Origin: Slackia piriformis YIT 12062
GTDB lineage: Bacteria > Actinomycetota > Coriobacteriia > Coriobacteriales > Eggerthellaceae
NCBI RefSeq assembly: GCF_000296445.1
Contig: NZ_JH815198.1
Span: 1,117,114-1,181,113, forward strand
Direction: 5' to 3'
Length of the DNA: 64,000 nt
Made by a program: the position numbers and the translations under genes
Notes under the pieces: generated by a model
What the model was told of the DNA's origin: nothing
The model's input: only the letters and a program-made list of their open reading frames with translations
Database searches by the model: none
Part shown: one piece after another, positions 28,443 through 38,650 of the stretch
Position numbering within the stretch: position 1 is the first letter of the stretch
How the letters are laid out: every line of letters starts with the position of its first letter

Positions 28443-29436
28443 GGGTTACTCCTTGGGAAAATACACAACAGGGTTTGATAACGCCCCGCTTCGCCTGGAC
28501 GGAATAGAGCGCAACGAGCTCGTTTTCGTGAACGAGGCTCACCACTTCCCCTTCCGCAAGGGGATCCGCGCAGCGATGGGCGCCGCGCAAAGGACCGCAG
28601 TCGGAGTCGTCGAAACGACGCGGCGCTTCGTAAAAAACGATATCGCGAGCGCGCAGGGTCTTGCCATTGCGCACATCCGCCGCCTGCTCGTCGGTAAGAA
28701 ACGCCATACGGTACCCCAGCAAATACACAGGATCGATGGCGGCATCGAGACCTCGCTTCTCCAACGTTTCCAAAGAAAGGCAATCCTGCACATCAAGAGC
28801 GCCCGATTGAAGGCGGCGAAGAGTTTCCACATGGGCGGCACTGCCCAAAGAGGCTCCTATATCGCGAGCGATGGAGCGGATATAAGTCCCCTTCGAAACG
28901 GAAAGGCGCACGTCCCAATGGATGCACGGAGCGTCGTGATCGGTCTCAAGGCCGAGAAGAGTCGCCTCGTAGATTTCGATATCGCGAGGCTCGAGCTGCA
29001 CGACGTTGCCGGCACGTGCGGCCTCGTACGCTTTGACGCCGCCACGCTTGATGGCGGAGTATGCGGGCGGAAGCTGTTTATGCTTGCCGACGAGCCCGGC
29101 TACGTGCTCCTGCGCAAACGCGCGGTCGCAGACGCACTCGGGAACGGGAACAGTGCGAATGGGCTCGCCCTCGGCGTCGTCGGTATCGGTTGCCACGCCG
29201 AACGCTATGCGCACGTCGTAGGTTTTGTCATGATTGGTCATGTACGCATCCAGGCGGGTCGCAGGACCCACGCAGATACAAAGCGCCCCCGTAGCCAGAG
29301 GATCAAGCGTGCCGGTATGCCCCACGCGACGCTCTCCGAAAATGCGGCGACATGCGTTGACCACGTCGTGAGAGCTCATTCCCCGAGGTTTGTCCACGCC
29401 CACGAGGCACGAAATCCCGCTCTGTCCGCGCTTCAT
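28426..29436 (-). CDS. truB: tRNA pseudouridine(55) synthase
   Basis: 336 residues. The catalytic Asp lies in RVGHTGTLDPLATGALCICV. KHKQLPPAYSAIKRGGVKAY and KGTYIRSIARDIG are family landmarks, and a PUA-like C-terminus follows from about residue 240. It isomerises U55 in the T-loop of tRNAs. Its ATG overlaps the nrnA stop (ATGA). The C-terminus is long (about 30 residues) compared with short bacterial forms. Confidence 0.95.
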   Translation of the reverse strand: MKRGQSGISCLVGVDKPRGMSSHDVVNACRRIFGERRVGHTGTLDPLATGALCICVGPATRLDAYMTNHDKTYDVRIAFGVATDTDDAEGEPIRTVPVPECVCDRAFAQEHVAGLVGKHKQLPPAYSAIKRGGVKAYEAARAGNVVQLEPRDIEIYEATLLGLETDHDAPCIHWDVRLSVSKGTYIRSIARDIGASLGSAAHVETLRRLQSGALDVQDCLSLETLEKRGLDAAIDPVYLLGYRMAFLTDEQAADVRNGKTLRARDIVFYEAPRRFDDSDCGPLRGAHRCADPLAEGEVVSLVHENELVALYSVQAKRGVIKPCCVFSQGVTRGKGF

Positions 29437-30437
29437 CGCAAGCCCGCCTTCTCTACAAGCTCGTCAAGGTGCCCGGGTAAATCGGCAAGCAAATCCTCGA
29501 CGGGCCCTTCGAAGGTGAAGCCCGCCGCCGCACGATGTCCGCCGCCGCCGATATGGCGAGCAAGCACGGAAACATCCACTTCGTCGCCCTTGGCACGAAG
29601 GCTGCCGCGCACGCCGCTTGCCTGCTCGCGCACCATGCATGCGACGCGAACGCCCGCAAGAGAACGCAGGACATCGACCAATGGCTCAGCATCGGCCTTC
29701 ACGGCCCCAAGGCGCTCGAAGTCGCTCTGGCGCACATGAGAAAACGCCCACAGCCCGTCTTCGGCTATGACGATATGTTCGAGCATAGCCTTTTCGAGCA
29801 TGAGGGACGCGAGAGAGCGGTTTTGGTAAACCTCGCTTGAAATGGAGGCAGGCTCCGCGCCCGCCTCGACCATCTCGTTGGCTGCGCGAAACGCCTCCGG
29901 CGTGGCATTCTGATACTGAAAACGGCCCGTATCGGTCATGAGTGCCGTATAGCAGCACGTCGCCATGGAGGAATCGGGCTTCACGCCGAGAGCCTTGATG
30001 AGCTCCCAGACGATCAGTCCGCACGCCGGCGCGTCTTCATCCACATAGTTGAAGTCAGACATAGAGGCGTCAGCCGCATGGTGGTCAACCGTGAAGCGCA
30101 CGTTCGCGCGATCCTGAATCGCAGCCGCCTTGCCCATGCGCGAAGGGATGGGCACGTCGCAGGCGACAAACGCACGGCAAGGACCATCGAAGCTTTCGGC
30201 CGGCACCATGTCGGAAACGCCGGGAAGAAAGCCAAGGCCCTGATCGATGGAATCGGGCTCCACGAGAATGCACTGCGCCTTTTTGCCGAGCGAGCGCAGA
30301 GCGTGCATGAGCGCAAGCTGAGAACCCAGGCAATCGCCATCGGGATTGACGTGGCCGCACAGCACGAATTCGTCGCACTCCTTCATGCGCTCGGCCATGG
30401 CCTCAAGCGTCGTATTCGTCTGGGGGGTAACCGCCAC
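29433..30437 (-). CDS. nrnA: DHH-family oligoribonuclease/pAp-phosphatase NrnA
   Basis: 334 residues. DHH phosphoesterase motifs are all present: LCGHVNPDGDCLGSQLAL (motif I), FVACDVP (II), FTVDHHAADASM (III, DHH), MTDTGRFQY (IV), and the DHHA1 glycine-rich loop HIGGGGHRAAAGF. It degrades short RNA fragments and probably 3'-phosphoadenosine phosphate. It stands between rbfA (three-base gap) and truB (ATGA overlap), its usual place in Gram-positive operons. Confidence 0.93.
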   Translation of the reverse strand: MAVTPQTNTTLEAMAERMKECDEFVLCGHVNPDGDCLGSQLALMHALRSLGKKAQCILVEPDSIDQGLGFLPGVSDMVPAESFDGPCRAFVACDVPIPSRMGKAAAIQDRANVRFTVDHHAADASMSDFNYVDEDAPACGLIVWELIKALGVKPDSSMATCCYTALMTDTGRFQYQNATPEAFRAANEMVEAGAEPASISSEVYQNRSLASLMLEKAMLEHIVIAEDGLWAFSHVRQSDFERLGAVKADAEPLVDVLRSLAGVRVACMVREQASGVRGSLRAKGDEVDVSVLARHIGGGGHRAAAGFTFEGPVEDLLADLPGHLDELVEKAGLR

Positions 30438-30440
30438 GGT

Positions 30441-30836
30441 CTACTCCTCTTCCTCGAAAGATTCGTCCGATGCGCGCATTTCCGCCGATTCGGCGTTGCG
30501 GGCCGCATCGCGGGCGAGCGCGTCGGTGATCTTTTCCGCTTCGTCGACGGAAGGATCGAGATGGAAACGAAGCTCAGGCGTCACGCGCCAGGAAAGGCCT
30601 TTGCCCATGAGGCTTCGAATGCGTCCGCCGGCTGCAGCAAAGCCCGCCGCCGCATCCTCGTAGCGCTCGGGCTCGGTGGTGTAGAAAACATTGCAGACGC
30701 TGCGGTCGAAGCTGACTTCGCAGCCGGTAATGGTGACAAGGCGCAAACGCGGGTCGGAAACCTCGAAGAGCAGGATGCTCGCGAGAATTTCGCGCGCCTG
30801 TTCGTTGACCTTGCGGTTCGCGTTGGATTGTTTCAT
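30441..30836 (-). CDS. rbfA: 30S ribosome-binding factor
   Basis: 131 residues. The KH-like core with REILASILLFEVSDPRLRLV, VNVFYTTE-type strand (CNVFYTTEPERY) and LSWRVTPELRFHLDPSVD identifies RbfA, a cold-shock and 16S rRNA maturation factor. The start MKQSNANRK (30836) is preceded by AAGGAGG; longer frames upstream are not expected to be translated. It has an unusually acidic C-terminal tail (ESFEEEE). It follows infB in the operon. Confidence 0.94.
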   Translation of the reverse strand: MKQSNANRKVNEQAREILASILLFEVSDPRLRLVTITGCEVSFDRSVCNVFYTTEPERYEDAAAGFAAAGGRIRSLMGKGLSWRVTPELRFHLDPSVDEAEKITDALARDAARNAESAEMRASDESFEEEE

Positions 30837-30946
30837 AGCGAATCCTCCTTCCAAGGGAGTTCGGATGTGCCTTATGGCAAAGCGAGGCGCTCGGCTGGCC
30901 TGCAGCACGAAACGCCTCGCGTGTATTTCAGATAGGCATGCCGATG

Positions 30947-33691
30947 TTACTCGGTACGCTCGACCTCCTCGATGCGGAAGCCCTCGATGACGTCGCCCAC
31001 CTTGATGTCCTGGTAGCCTTCGACGCCGATGCCGCATTCATAGCTCTGCTTGACGGTCTTGACGTCGTCTTTGAAGCGGCGCAGAGAAGAGATCTTGCCC
31101 TCGAAGATGACCGTGGAGTCGCGCACGACGCGAACCTTGTCATCGCGAGAGATTTCGCCCTCGGTGATGTAGCAACCGGCGATGTTGCCGACCTTCGGAA
31201 CGCGGAACACATCGCGAACCTCGGCAATACCCGTGTCGCGCTCGACGATTTCGGGAGCAAGCATGCCGACGCGTGCGGCGTTGATGTCCTCGATCGCCTG
31301 GTAAATGACGCGATACAGGCGAATGTCGACCTTCTCATGCTCGGCCGCCTTGCGTGCGCCCGCAGTAGGACGAACGTTGAAGCCGATGATGATGGCGTCG
31401 GAAGCGGCCGCCAAGGTAACGTCGGTCTCGGTCACGCCGCCGACGGCGGAGTGGATGATGTTGATCTTGACCTCGGACTGGTCCATCTTGTCGAACGCAT
31501 CGCGCAAAGCCTCGATCGAGCCCTGAACGTCCGCCTTGACCACGAGGTTGAGCTCCGTGGTGCCCTCCTCGATGCGGCTGAACAGATCATCCAGGCTCAT
31601 ATGGGTCTTGGCCTCCTGGGCCTTCAGGCGCTCGCGCAGCGCACGCTCCTCGGCGAGCTTGCGGGCATCGCGCTCGTCCTCGAACACGCGGAACTCGTCG
31701 CCTGCGGTAGGAACGCTCGACAGGCCGAGAATCTCGACCGGGTCGGAAGGACGAGCTTCGGTGGCATGATTGCCGCGAGGATCGACCAGGGCGCGCACGC
31801 GACCATAGCTCGTGCCGGCGACAACCGCGTCGCCCGGCTTGAGCGTACCGCGCTGGACGAGAACGGTGGCAACAGGACCGCGACCCTTGTCGAGGTTCGC
31901 CTCGATGACGAAGCCGGAGGCAAGAGCGTCGGGATTGGCCTTGAGCTCGAGCACGTCGGCCTGCAAAAGAATGGTCTCGAGCAGATCGTCAATGCCGATG
32001 CGCTGCTTGGCGGAAACGTCGACGAACATGTTCGTGCCGCCCCATTCCTCGGGAATGACGCCGTATTCCACCAGCTCCTGGCGTACGCGGTCGGGCGTGG
32101 CGCCGGGCTTGTCGATCTTGTTGACGGCAACCACGATGGGCACGTTCGCGGCCTTCGCATGGTTGATGGCCTCGATGGTCTGCGGCATGACGCCGTCGTC
32201 CGCCGCCACGACCAAGACGATGACGTCGGTCACCTGGGCGCCGCGAGCGCGCATGGCGGTAAACGCCTCGTGGCCCGGGGTGTCGATGAAGGTGATCTGG
32301 CGGCCGTCGATGTTTACGACGGATGCGCCGATATGCTGGGTAATGCCGCCCGCCTCGCCCGCGGCAACGCCGGTGTGGCGAATGGCGTCAAGGGTGGACG
32401 TCTTGCCGTGGTCGACGTGGCCCATGACGGTAACCACAGGAGGACGCGGCTTGAGGTCGTCTTCGGTGTCGTTGTAGACGACGGCGTACTCCTCCTCAGG
32501 AGACACCACGCGAACCTTGCGGCCCATGTCATCGGCAATAAGCTCGATAAGCTCGTCAGTCATGGTTTGGGTGACGGTGAGAACCTGGCCCAGCATGAAC
32601 AGACGCTTGATGACGTCGTTGGAAGGCACGCCCAAAAGCTCGGCGAATTCGCCGACCGTGGAGCCCTGCATGACCTCGACGACGCTGTCGTCGAGCACCA
32701 AGTCGGGATCGATGCCCTTTTCGATGGCCTCCATGGCCAGACGTTCGCGCTGAGCAGCCTCGCGCTTTTCCTTACGCTTCTTACGACGACCTTCGCCCTC
32801 GTTGCTCGAAGCGGCGGCGACGGCAGCGCGCGCCTCCGCAAGAACCTTGTCGCGCTGAAGCTTTTCAGCCTGCACGGCCATCTGGGCATAACGGTCTTCG
32901 CCGGCCGCGTTCGCAAGCTCGGGAACGTCGGGCTCGAAATGATGCCCGCCGCGCTTGCCGCCCTGGCCTTTGCCGCCCTGCTTTTTGGGAGCGCGCGTAG
33001 GAGCGGTTGCCTGCTTGTTCGCCTTCTCTGCGCTGATGCGCGCCTTTTCCGCCTCGATCTGGGAAAGCAGCGAATCGAACGAAGACGTCGCCTTCGGCGC
33101 AGGAGCGGGCCTTTTCGCAGCAGGTGCCGGCTTGGATGCGGCTTTTTTCGAGCCGCGAGCAAGATTTTCCGCGACGGCCTTGCGCTTCGCCACCTCGGCG
33201 GCGAGCTTGGCGGCGCGGGCGTCGGCAGCCTGCTTCGCACGGCGAGCTTCTTCTGCCGCCTTCTGCTCTTCTATCTGGCGCGCAAGGCTGGAAAGACCCG
33301 AGGACACGGGAGCAGGAGCGGGCTTTTTCCTCTCGGTCGGCTTGCCGGCCTTCTGAGAAGAGGCCGAGGAGCCGGCACGGCGGGCACGCTCTGCGTCGCG
33401 CAGGGCACGCTCGCGCTCGACCGCCTCGCGGCGCTCGCGCTCTTCGTCTGCCTTCTTTTTGGCAGCCGCTTCCTTTTCAGCCTTCGCAATCTTGGCAACC
33501 TCGGCATCGATGTTTTCTGCCTTCTCGCCAAGCTCGGGGGCAATTGCTTTCTTAATCGCTTCGACGTTGTCTTCCGACAGGACGCTAGCGTGGCTCTTCG
33601 CGGGGATTTTCAGATCCTGAATGCGAGAGAGCAGCTCCTTGCTGTCCATGCCGAATTCCTTCGCCAATTCATGAACTCTCATGCTGGCCAT
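30947..33691 (-). CDS. infB: Translation initiation factor IF-2
   Basis: 914 residues. The N-terminal domain ([18 protein letters not shown]) is followed by a long low-complexity Ala/Lys/Glu/Arg region (about 60-310), probably extended helix. The G domain follows ([50 protein letters not shown]), then the IF2 beta-barrels and C-terminal fMet-tRNA-binding domain. It recruits initiator tRNA to the 30S subunit. The start at 33691 has GAGGAG five bases before. It follows nusA by 34 bases with no intervening ylxR gene. Confidence 0.97.
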   Translation of the reverse strand: MASMRVHELAKEFGMDSKELLSRIQDLKIPAKSHASVLSEDNVEAIKKAIAPELGEKAENIDAEVAKIAKAEKEAAAKKKADEERERREAVERERALRDAERARRAGSSASSQKAGKPTERKKPAPAPVSSGLSSLARQIEEQKAAEEARRAKQAADARAAKLAAEVAKRKAVAENLARGSKKAASKPAPAAKRPAPAPKATSSFDSLLSQIEAEKARISAEKANKQATAPTRAPKKQGGKGQGGKRGGHHFEPDVPELANAAGEDRYAQMAVQAEKLQRDKVLAEARAAVAAASSNEGEGRRKKRKEKREAAQRERLAMEAIEKGIDPDLVLDDSVVEVMQGSTVGEFAELLGVPSNDVIKRLFMLGQVLTVTQTMTDELIELIADDMGRKVRVVSPEEEYAVVYNDTEDDLKPRPPVVTVMGHVDHGKTSTLDAIRHTGVAAGEAGGITQHIGASVVNIDGRQITFIDTPGHEAFTAMRARGAQVTDVIVLVVAADDGVMPQTIEAINHAKAANVPIVVAVNKIDKPGATPDRVRQELVEYGVIPEEWGGTNMFVDVSAKQRIGIDDLLETILLQADVLELKANPDALASGFVIEANLDKGRGPVATVLVQRGTLKPGDAVVAGTSYGRVRALVDPRGNHATEARPSDPVEILGLSSVPTAGDEFRVFEDERDARKLAEERALRERLKAQEAKTHMSLDDLFSRIEEGTTELNLVVKADVQGSIEALRDAFDKMDQSEVKINIIHSAVGGVTETDVTLAAASDAIIIGFNVRPTAGARKAAEHEKVDIRLYRVIYQAIEDINAARVGMLAPEIVERDTGIAEVRDVFRVPKVGNIAGCYITEGEISRDDKVRVVRDSTVIFEGKISSLRRFKDDVKTVKQSYECGIGVEGYQDIKVGDVIEGFRIEEVERTE

Positions 33692-33725
33692 ACGGTACTC
33701 CTCGTCTATCCTCTACTCTCTCGAA

Positions 33726-34928
33726 CTACTCGCTATCGGCATGCACGCCGCAGAAGCGGCTGCCAGGGCGAGCATGATTGGGGCAGCGAACGCCGTCCTC
33801 GGAAACGAAGGCGCAGAATTCGGGCTCTTCTTCCGTATCATCCTCGTCGATGAGCATGTTCACTTCGGGTGCCGGCTCGATTCCGAAACTAGCCGACTTG
33901 ATATCGATATGCCAACCGGTCAGGCGAGCGGCAAGGCGAGCGTTTTGGCCCTCTTTGCCGATAGCCAAAGACAGCTGGTCATCGGGCACGACAACGGTGG
34001 CGTAATGATTCTCGTCGTCGATGAGCACGCGGGTCACGCGCGCAGGGCTCAAAGCCTGGGCAACGTATTTCGCGGGGTCTTCGTCCCACTGGATGACATC
34101 GACGCGCTCGTTGCGAAGCTCTTCGACGACCATGCGGACGCGGCTGCCCTTCGGGCCGACGCAGGCGCCCACGGGATCAAGGTTGCTTTCGCGGCTTGCC
34201 ACGGCGACCTTGGAACGAGCGCCGGGCTCGCGGGCAATAGACTTGACCTCCACCATGCCGTCGTAGATTTCGGGAACTTCGAGCTCGAACAGGCGGCGAA
34301 TCAAATCGGGGTGCGTGCGGGAAACCACGATCGCGGGACGCGCCTGGTCGCCGCGAACGCGCGGCTCGAGCGCGTTGGGATCGCGCACGTCGATAATCAG
34401 CACCTTGATGCGCTGGTTGTGGCGGTAATGCTCGCCTGCGGGACGTTCGTTGCGCTCGTTGGGATAGCGCTTCTCGTCATAATGGGGAAGCTCGGCCTCC
34501 ACGCCGTCACGAATCTTCACGATGGTGAAATCAGGCGTGACCTGCAGCACGGTTGCGGTGACGATATCTCCCACGCGATCGCTGAACTCTTCGTAGATGC
34601 TCTGGCGGCCCGCCTCGCGAACCATGGCGGCAATGACGCCCTTGGCGTTTTGCGCGGCAATGCGGCTCACATCATTGGGGGTGACGTCGCGCTCTTCGAA
34701 TTCGCTGTACTCGCCGGTTTCCTCGTCGGGCTCGCCAACAGGAACGAGTTCGTATACATAGATACGGCCCGTGGTGCGATCGATCGTGACGCGGGCGTCC
34801 CACTCAAGGTCGAGAATGTTCTGGTAGCTCCTCGCAAGAGAAGCCTCCAGGCGCTCGATCAGATAGAATTCGTCGATCTTTTTCTCATGTGCAAGGGCTT
34901 GCAAAGCCTCCATCAATTCAGATGCCAT
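33726..34928 (-). CDS. nusA: Transcription elongation/antitermination factor NusA, with Cys/His tail
   Basis: About 400 residues. The N-terminal RNAP-binding domain ([17 protein letters not shown]) is followed by S1 ([20 protein letters not shown]) and two KH domains ([18 protein letters not shown] and [18 protein letters not shown]). After KH2 comes a linker and a tail with Cys372, Cys382, His385, Cys393 and His396 arranged like a small zinc knuckle, which is not standard in NusA. The start at 34928 follows AAGGAAGGAACGTC. It controls pausing, termination and rRNA antitermination, and stands between rimP and infB as usual. Confidence 0.95.
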   Translation of the reverse strand: MASELMEALQALAHEKKIDEFYLIERLEASLARSYQNILDLEWDARVTIDRTTGRIYVYELVPVGEPDEETGEYSEFEERDVTPNDVSRIAAQNAKGVIAAMVREAGRQSIYEEFSDRVGDIVTATVLQVTPDFTIVKIRDGVEAELPHYDEKRYPNERNERPAGEHYRHNQRIKVLIIDVRDPNALEPRVRGDQARPAIVVSRTHPDLIRRLFELEVPEIYDGMVEVKSIAREPGARSKVAVASRESNLDPVGACVGPKGSRVRMVVEELRNERVDVIQWDEDPAKYVAQALSPARVTRVLIDDENHYATVVVPDDQLSLAIGKEGQNARLAARLTGWHIDIKSASFGIEPAPEVNMLIDEDDTEEEPEFCAFVSEDGVRCPNHARPGSRFCGVHADSE

Positions 34929-35015
34929 GACGTTCCTTCCTCGTTGCATAGAATCATCGCGAATGGTTGTACTCAGTAAGCGCGGACACCTGCCGGCGGC
35001 ACGCGCAAGCGTGGT

Positions 35016-35489
35016 TTAGGAAAAATCGATAACGCCTTTGACGTGAGCCTTTTTGACATCGTTCAAAGGAACGGCAAGCTCTTCGCCGTCGAGCTCGAGT
35101 TTGACGGCGTTACTCCCGAAATCGAACCCGACAAGACGCGCGTTGAAGCGGCTGCGGCCGTCGATAGGAGACGCGGTCGTGACATAGACCTCTTCGCCAG
35201 CGAAGCGATCGAAATGCTCAGGCGTGCGAAGCGGGCGATCGATGCCGGGAGAGCTCACTTCAAGCGTGTAGGCGCCGGGGAACGGATCGATTTCGTCCAT
35301 GATCTCGTTCACCCACACCTGGGCAGCCGTGATGTCCTCGAACGCGATTCCCTCCGGCGTATCCAGATACACGCGGATGGTTGGCGCCTTACGGGACCCG
35401 ACCACTTCCACGGTCACGATTTCAATGCCTTCGGCTTCAGCGCGAGGCTCAAGAGCCGCAAGCAAGCTTGCCTCTTTCGATGAAAGCAT
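35016..35489 (-). CDS. rimP: Ribosome maturation factor RimP
   Basis: 157 residues. YTLEVSSPGIDRPLRTPEHF is the family signature, with N-terminal alpha/beta domain (EGIEIVTVEVVGSRKAPTIRV) and a small C-terminal barrel (GEELAVPLNDVKKAHV). It assists 30S maturation. GAGGAGGG precedes the start. It is the first gene of the rimP-nusA-infB-rbfA-nrnA-truB-ribF-dnaG-rpoD run and lies behind a long non-coding leader. Confidence 0.95.
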   Translation of the reverse strand: MLSSKEASLLAALEPRAEAEGIEIVTVEVVGSRKAPTIRVYLDTPEGIAFEDITAAQVWVNEIMDEIDPFPGAYTLEVSSPGIDRPLRTPEHFDRFAGEEVYVTTASPIDGRSRFNARLVGFDFGSNAVKLELDGEELAVPLNDVKKAHVKGVIDFS

Positions 35490-35548
35490 CCACCCTCCTC
35501 AATAATCCCCAACCGAGCTGCATAGCATGCCATTTTGGGTGCCTATAC

Positions 35549-35580
35549 AAAAAGAAAGCGGGACAAGCCCACTTTCTCAT
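35549..35580 (-). terminator. Terminator-like hairpin upstream of rimP
   Basis: On the minus strand AGAAAGTGGG-CTTGT-CCCGCTTTCT is followed by TTTTG, sixty bases before the rimP start. It faces the same way as rimP, so it either ends an RNA from the 35,580-36,260 stretch or acts as an attenuator of the rimP operon. Confidence 0.65.
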
Positions 35581-36267
35581 ACATTCGAAAAAGTTGTATG
35601 TCTTAGTCGAACCCGCCAACAAAGACAGATGTTTTATATCACAGCTTTCATAGCAACGCAAGAGCAAGTAAAACCTGAGCTTAAAAACGAGAAATCAGAC
35701 ACAATTGCGCAAGGACGTCAAGTAAAACGAGCAACCCCGCAAAGGCGGCTGCGATGCAAAACGCGCACTTTGCTTCCGTTTCCGAGCAACCAGCGTATAG
35801 CCGGCCGGCGCGTGGCCAGACGTGCATGGCCGGCAAGCGTATGGTCAACAAGCATCAATAGGGAGAAGATTTTGGGCCCCGAAGGGAAAGCGTGGTCAAA
35901 ATGGAAGGATTGGGAGAACGGCCACGATGACATCGAAAAGAAAGACGCATCCAACGAGCTTATGACCTGGGGTTTTGCAAATGGCGTTTTTAACGCCTTC
36001 GCAAGATATAGCCGCCCTTGCTCTTCGTTAACGGCAAACGGCACTTTTCAAGCGACGAACGGCGTGCGAAATTCCCCACATCAAGCCTTTTTGACCACGA
36101 AGCCGCACAACCGCAGTCCTTCTTCTCCTCGCAGATTCTTCCGGCTCCGTTTCTCGGCCCCATTTCTGATTGCCTTTCTTGCAACCAACGTCGAGCGGAC
36201 TAACAACGTAGCAAACTCGTTAGCAAGCTGGCTCTACGGAACACGCTTCCATAGCGCGCGGCCGCCT
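35581..36267. other. Long non-coding stretch upstream of the rimP operon
   Basis: About 690 bases without a convincing gene. Open frames on both strands have no ribosome site, no domain and unusual composition. A short hairpin GGCGTTTTTAACGCC occurs at 35983-35997. The stretch ends at the terminator-like hairpin facing rimP, so it may contain the operon promoter and an untranslated leader or small RNA. Confidence 0.5.
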
Positions 36268-36774
36268 CTAGCGCATCTCCCTGCCGGCCTCGGCGAAAAA
36301 CGTGCGCACGGTTTCGAGTGATTCCTCCTGCGTGGGAAACGGCTCTTCCCCAGCAAGCTCCTTTTTCGCGAAGGTCGTGAATGAGGAATGAAGACACACG
36401 GTTCCTGCTTCGTCGATGAACTCCACATTGACGACCTGGATGGTCTTACCCTTGCGGAGCACGCGAGCATCCACGGTGACGCGCTGTCCGTTGACGTGTA
36501 TTCCCTCGCAGAAATTGAAATTGCACTGCAAAGTGACGGGTTTGCTTGCGTTCGTGTACACCGCCATGCAGGCCGCCATGTCCGAAACGGTCATATAGAA
36601 CCCGCCATGCAAATCGCCGTAAGGATTGCGCATGACACTAGAAGTGTTGAAAGCGAGCACCACGTGTCCTGGCTCCAGGACTTCGCATTCGACATCGCCG
36701 AAACCGCCGATATCGCACAGGATATTCAGGCAACCCTGCACCCGCTGCTCGTCAAGACTCTCATCGACTCGCAT
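36268..36774 (-). CDS. PaaI-type hotdog-fold acyl-CoA thioesterase
   Basis: 168 residues. The hotdog signature NPYGDLHGGFYMTVSDMAAC, with the Asn/His/Gly/Asp set used by PaaI-like thioesterases, is clear, followed by strands TLQCNFNFCEG and VNGQRVTVDARVLRKGKT. It hydrolyses an acyl-CoA to free acid and CoA. The start has AAAGGAGAGC upstream. It is divergent from the acyl-CoA dehydrogenase gene at 37304. By context it may release a product or relieve CoA trapping in that pathway; the substrate is unknown. Confidence 0.82.
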   Translation of the reverse strand: MRVDESLDEQRVQGCLNILCDIGGFGDVECEVLEPGHVVLAFNTSSVMRNPYGDLHGGFYMTVSDMAACMAVYTNASKPVTLQCNFNFCEGIHVNGQRVTVDARVLRKGKTIQVVNVEFIDEAGTVCLHSSFTTFAKKELAGEEPFPTQEESLETVRTFFAEAGREMR

Positions 36775-37303
36775 ACCGCTCTCCTTTCGCGCGTGTACTA
36801 CCTATGCGCGTACGTGCGTACTCCCTATATAAGAATAGCCAACGCCCTTGCGCCTCGGGCTGCTCTCGCCTGATTATCATGCGGAACTTTTTTCTACATT
36901 TTCCTGAATATGGGTCATATTTCAACAAAATTGACAATGTCAAGCTTAATCCATAAGCCTATTCTATCGTTGCCACCATTATGAATATTTCTGCGCTTAT
37001 ATAAACAGAGTCATAGTTTCCACTCTTTTCGTCATTATTGTCTTTCCGTGGCAACATTTGGATACTTTTTCACGGTCAAACAATCGTCTCCTATTTCAAA
37101 AAATAATAAATTACCAGCTCAAATGCTTATTGGAATAATCAAATAGAATTCGCTTATCGATTCCTTCAACCTATGCACAAGGCTGCCTATTAGACGCACC
37201 CAGCAAACGGGTACACAATATCCCCATAAGCAAGGCCGAGCCGAGCGAAACAAATCGGCAAGGTCTGAGGTAAGTGCTTAGATAATCCTGAAGGAGGGTT
37301 AAT
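36775..37303. promoter_or_regulatory. Divergent AT-rich control region, thioesterase and acyl-CoA dehydrogenase 1
   Basis: About 530 bases, clearly AT-rich at 36,890-37,140 compared with its neighbours. No gene is seen. It has many A/T tracts and short dyads suitable for LysR binding, but no unambiguous promoter boxes. AAGGAGGG precedes the 37304 start. The thioesterase side contains CTATATAAG at 36825-36833, a motif seen again at 62,803 and 62,892. Confidence 0.4.
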
Positions 37304-38491
37304 ATGAGCAAATTGTCCAAAGAGCAGTTCGATGCGTATCTCAAGCAGATTCGCGAATTGGCCGAGGGTCCGTTCGAGGAGATGCAGCCTGAGATCGAGG
37401 TGACCAACGTCTTCCCCGAGGAGTTCTATGAGCTCGCGAAGAAGAACGACCTCTATCGTTTCGCTCTGCCCGAGCAGTACGGCGGCTGGGATCTGTCCGA
37501 GCTCGAGATTCTGCGCGTCCAGGAGGAGTTCTCCCGCGGTCCTGGCGGCATGCGCATGCATCTGCACTATGCTGCTGACCTGAACTGGCGCATCCTCGAC
37601 GACTACGGTTCGGATGAGCTCAAGGCCCAGTACATGGACAAGTTCCAGGACAAGACCATCTTCACCTGCTTTGCTCTGACCGAGCAGTCCGGCGGCACCG
37701 GTGCTGACATCCACACCACCGCCGAGAAGGACGAGAACGGCGACTACATCCTCAACGGCGAGAAGTGGCTCATCTCTCACACCGACTGCTGCGAATTCGC
37801 ATACGTCATCGCTGTGACCGACCCCACCAAGACCGGCGACGAGCGTCTCTCCGCATTCTTCGTTCCCGTTGATACCCCGGGCTACGAGGTTACCCCGATG
37901 CCCCATATGATGGGTGCTCGCGGCGCTGCTCACACCGGCCTCAAGTTCACCAACATGAAGCTCGACAAGAAGTATCTGCTTGGCGAAGAGGGCCAGGGCA
38001 TGGAAATCGCCATCCACTCCCTCTCCGTCTCCCGTGCACACATCGCAGCTTCCAACCTCGGCATGTGCCAGCGCATGCTCGAGATGGCTCTCGCACGCGC
38101 CAACGACCGCATCACCTTCGGCAAGCCCATCGCTACTCGCCAGATGATCAAGCGCGAGATCGCTGAGATGCAGATGTACACCCATGCTCTGCGTTGCATG
38201 GTTTACGACTTCGGCCGCGAGTACGACGCCGATCCTAACGGCAAGTACATCGAGGAGAAGGCCGCTATGTGCAAGCTGTTCTCCATCTACTCCACCCGCA
38301 TCGTCTCCGACGGCATGCTGGAGATCTTCGGTGGCGACGGCTACTTCGAGGACAGCCCCTACGGTCCGGTCGAGCGCATGTATCGCGACGCTCGCGCTAT
38401 GTGGCTCGAGGAAGGCGCTCCGAACGTTCAGCGCATCACCATTGCCCGCAACTGCCAGAAGTTCGGCGGCAAGGTCGAGTATCAGCTGTAA
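37304..38491 (+). CDS. Acyl-CoA dehydrogenase 1 of the island
   Basis: 395 residues with the three acyl-CoA dehydrogenase domains: helical N-terminus (residues 1-120), beta domain with FALTEQSGGTGADIHTTAEK and WLISHTDC, and C-terminal helices with MLEIFGGDGYFEDSPYG. A Glu at about position 370 (WLEEGAPNVQR) sits where the catalytic base of short-chain enzymes lies. Compared by eye it is about three quarters identical to the 43703 product. Codons GCT, GTT and CTG are enriched, suggesting high expression. AAGGAGGG precedes the ATG, and a strong terminator follows. It probably oxidises, or in reverse reduces, a short acyl-CoA made by the downstream ligase and transferase. Confidence 0.87.
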   Translation: MSKLSKEQFDAYLKQIRELAEGPFEEMQPEIEVTNVFPEEFYELAKKNDLYRFALPEQYGGWDLSELEILRVQEEFSRGPGGMRMHLHYAADLNWRILDDYGSDELKAQYMDKFQDKTIFTCFALTEQSGGTGADIHTTAEKDENGDYILNGEKWLISHTDCCEFAYVIAVTDPTKTGDERLSAFFVPVDTPGYEVTPMPHMMGARGAAHTGLKFTNMKLDKKYLLGEEGQGMEIAIHSLSVSRAHIAASNLGMCQRMLEMALARANDRITFGKPIATRQMIKREIAEMQMYTHALRCMVYDFGREYDADPNGKYIEEKAAMCKLFSIYSTRIVSDGMLEIFGGDGYFEDSPYGPVERMYRDARAMWLEEGAPNVQRITIARNCQKFGGKVEYQL

Positions 38492-38546
38492 TAGGGCAAC
38501 CCCCTTACATCGCGGCATCGATCGTACAAGAACAAACTCACTCACG

Positions 38547-38590
38547 AAAGGAGGGTTGTCTGCACATGCGGATAACCCTCCTTTCTTCTT
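38547..38590 (+). terminator. Terminator between acyl-CoA dehydrogenase 1 and CoA-transferase
   Basis: Fourteen-base arms AAAGGAGGGTTGTC and GATAACCCTCCTTT, followed by CTTCTT, lie between two plus-strand genes. They would reduce transcription of the downstream genes relative to the dehydrogenase. Confidence 0.75.
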
Positions 38591-38650
38591 GCGATACGTT
38601 CCGTTGTTTCACAAGCATTCCGGCGCATGCCGGATTCCAAGGAGGATACA

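Noticed and set aside
30938-33853. A 971-codon open frame opposite infB on the plus strand
   Set aside because: It mirrors the infB coding sequence, has no ribosome site or recognisable domain, and arises from GC-biased third positions.
35527-36321. 264-codon plus-strand frame upstream of rimP
   Set aside because: No Shine-Dalgarno, no domain, mixed composition, and it runs over the rimP leader and the end of the thioesterase gene.
37190-38545. Long minus-strand frame opposite acyl-CoA dehydrogenase 1 (and the same opposite 43703)
   Set aside because: Both are antisense mirrors of the duplicated dehydrogenases; their similarity to each other follows from that duplication and is not independent evidence of a gene.
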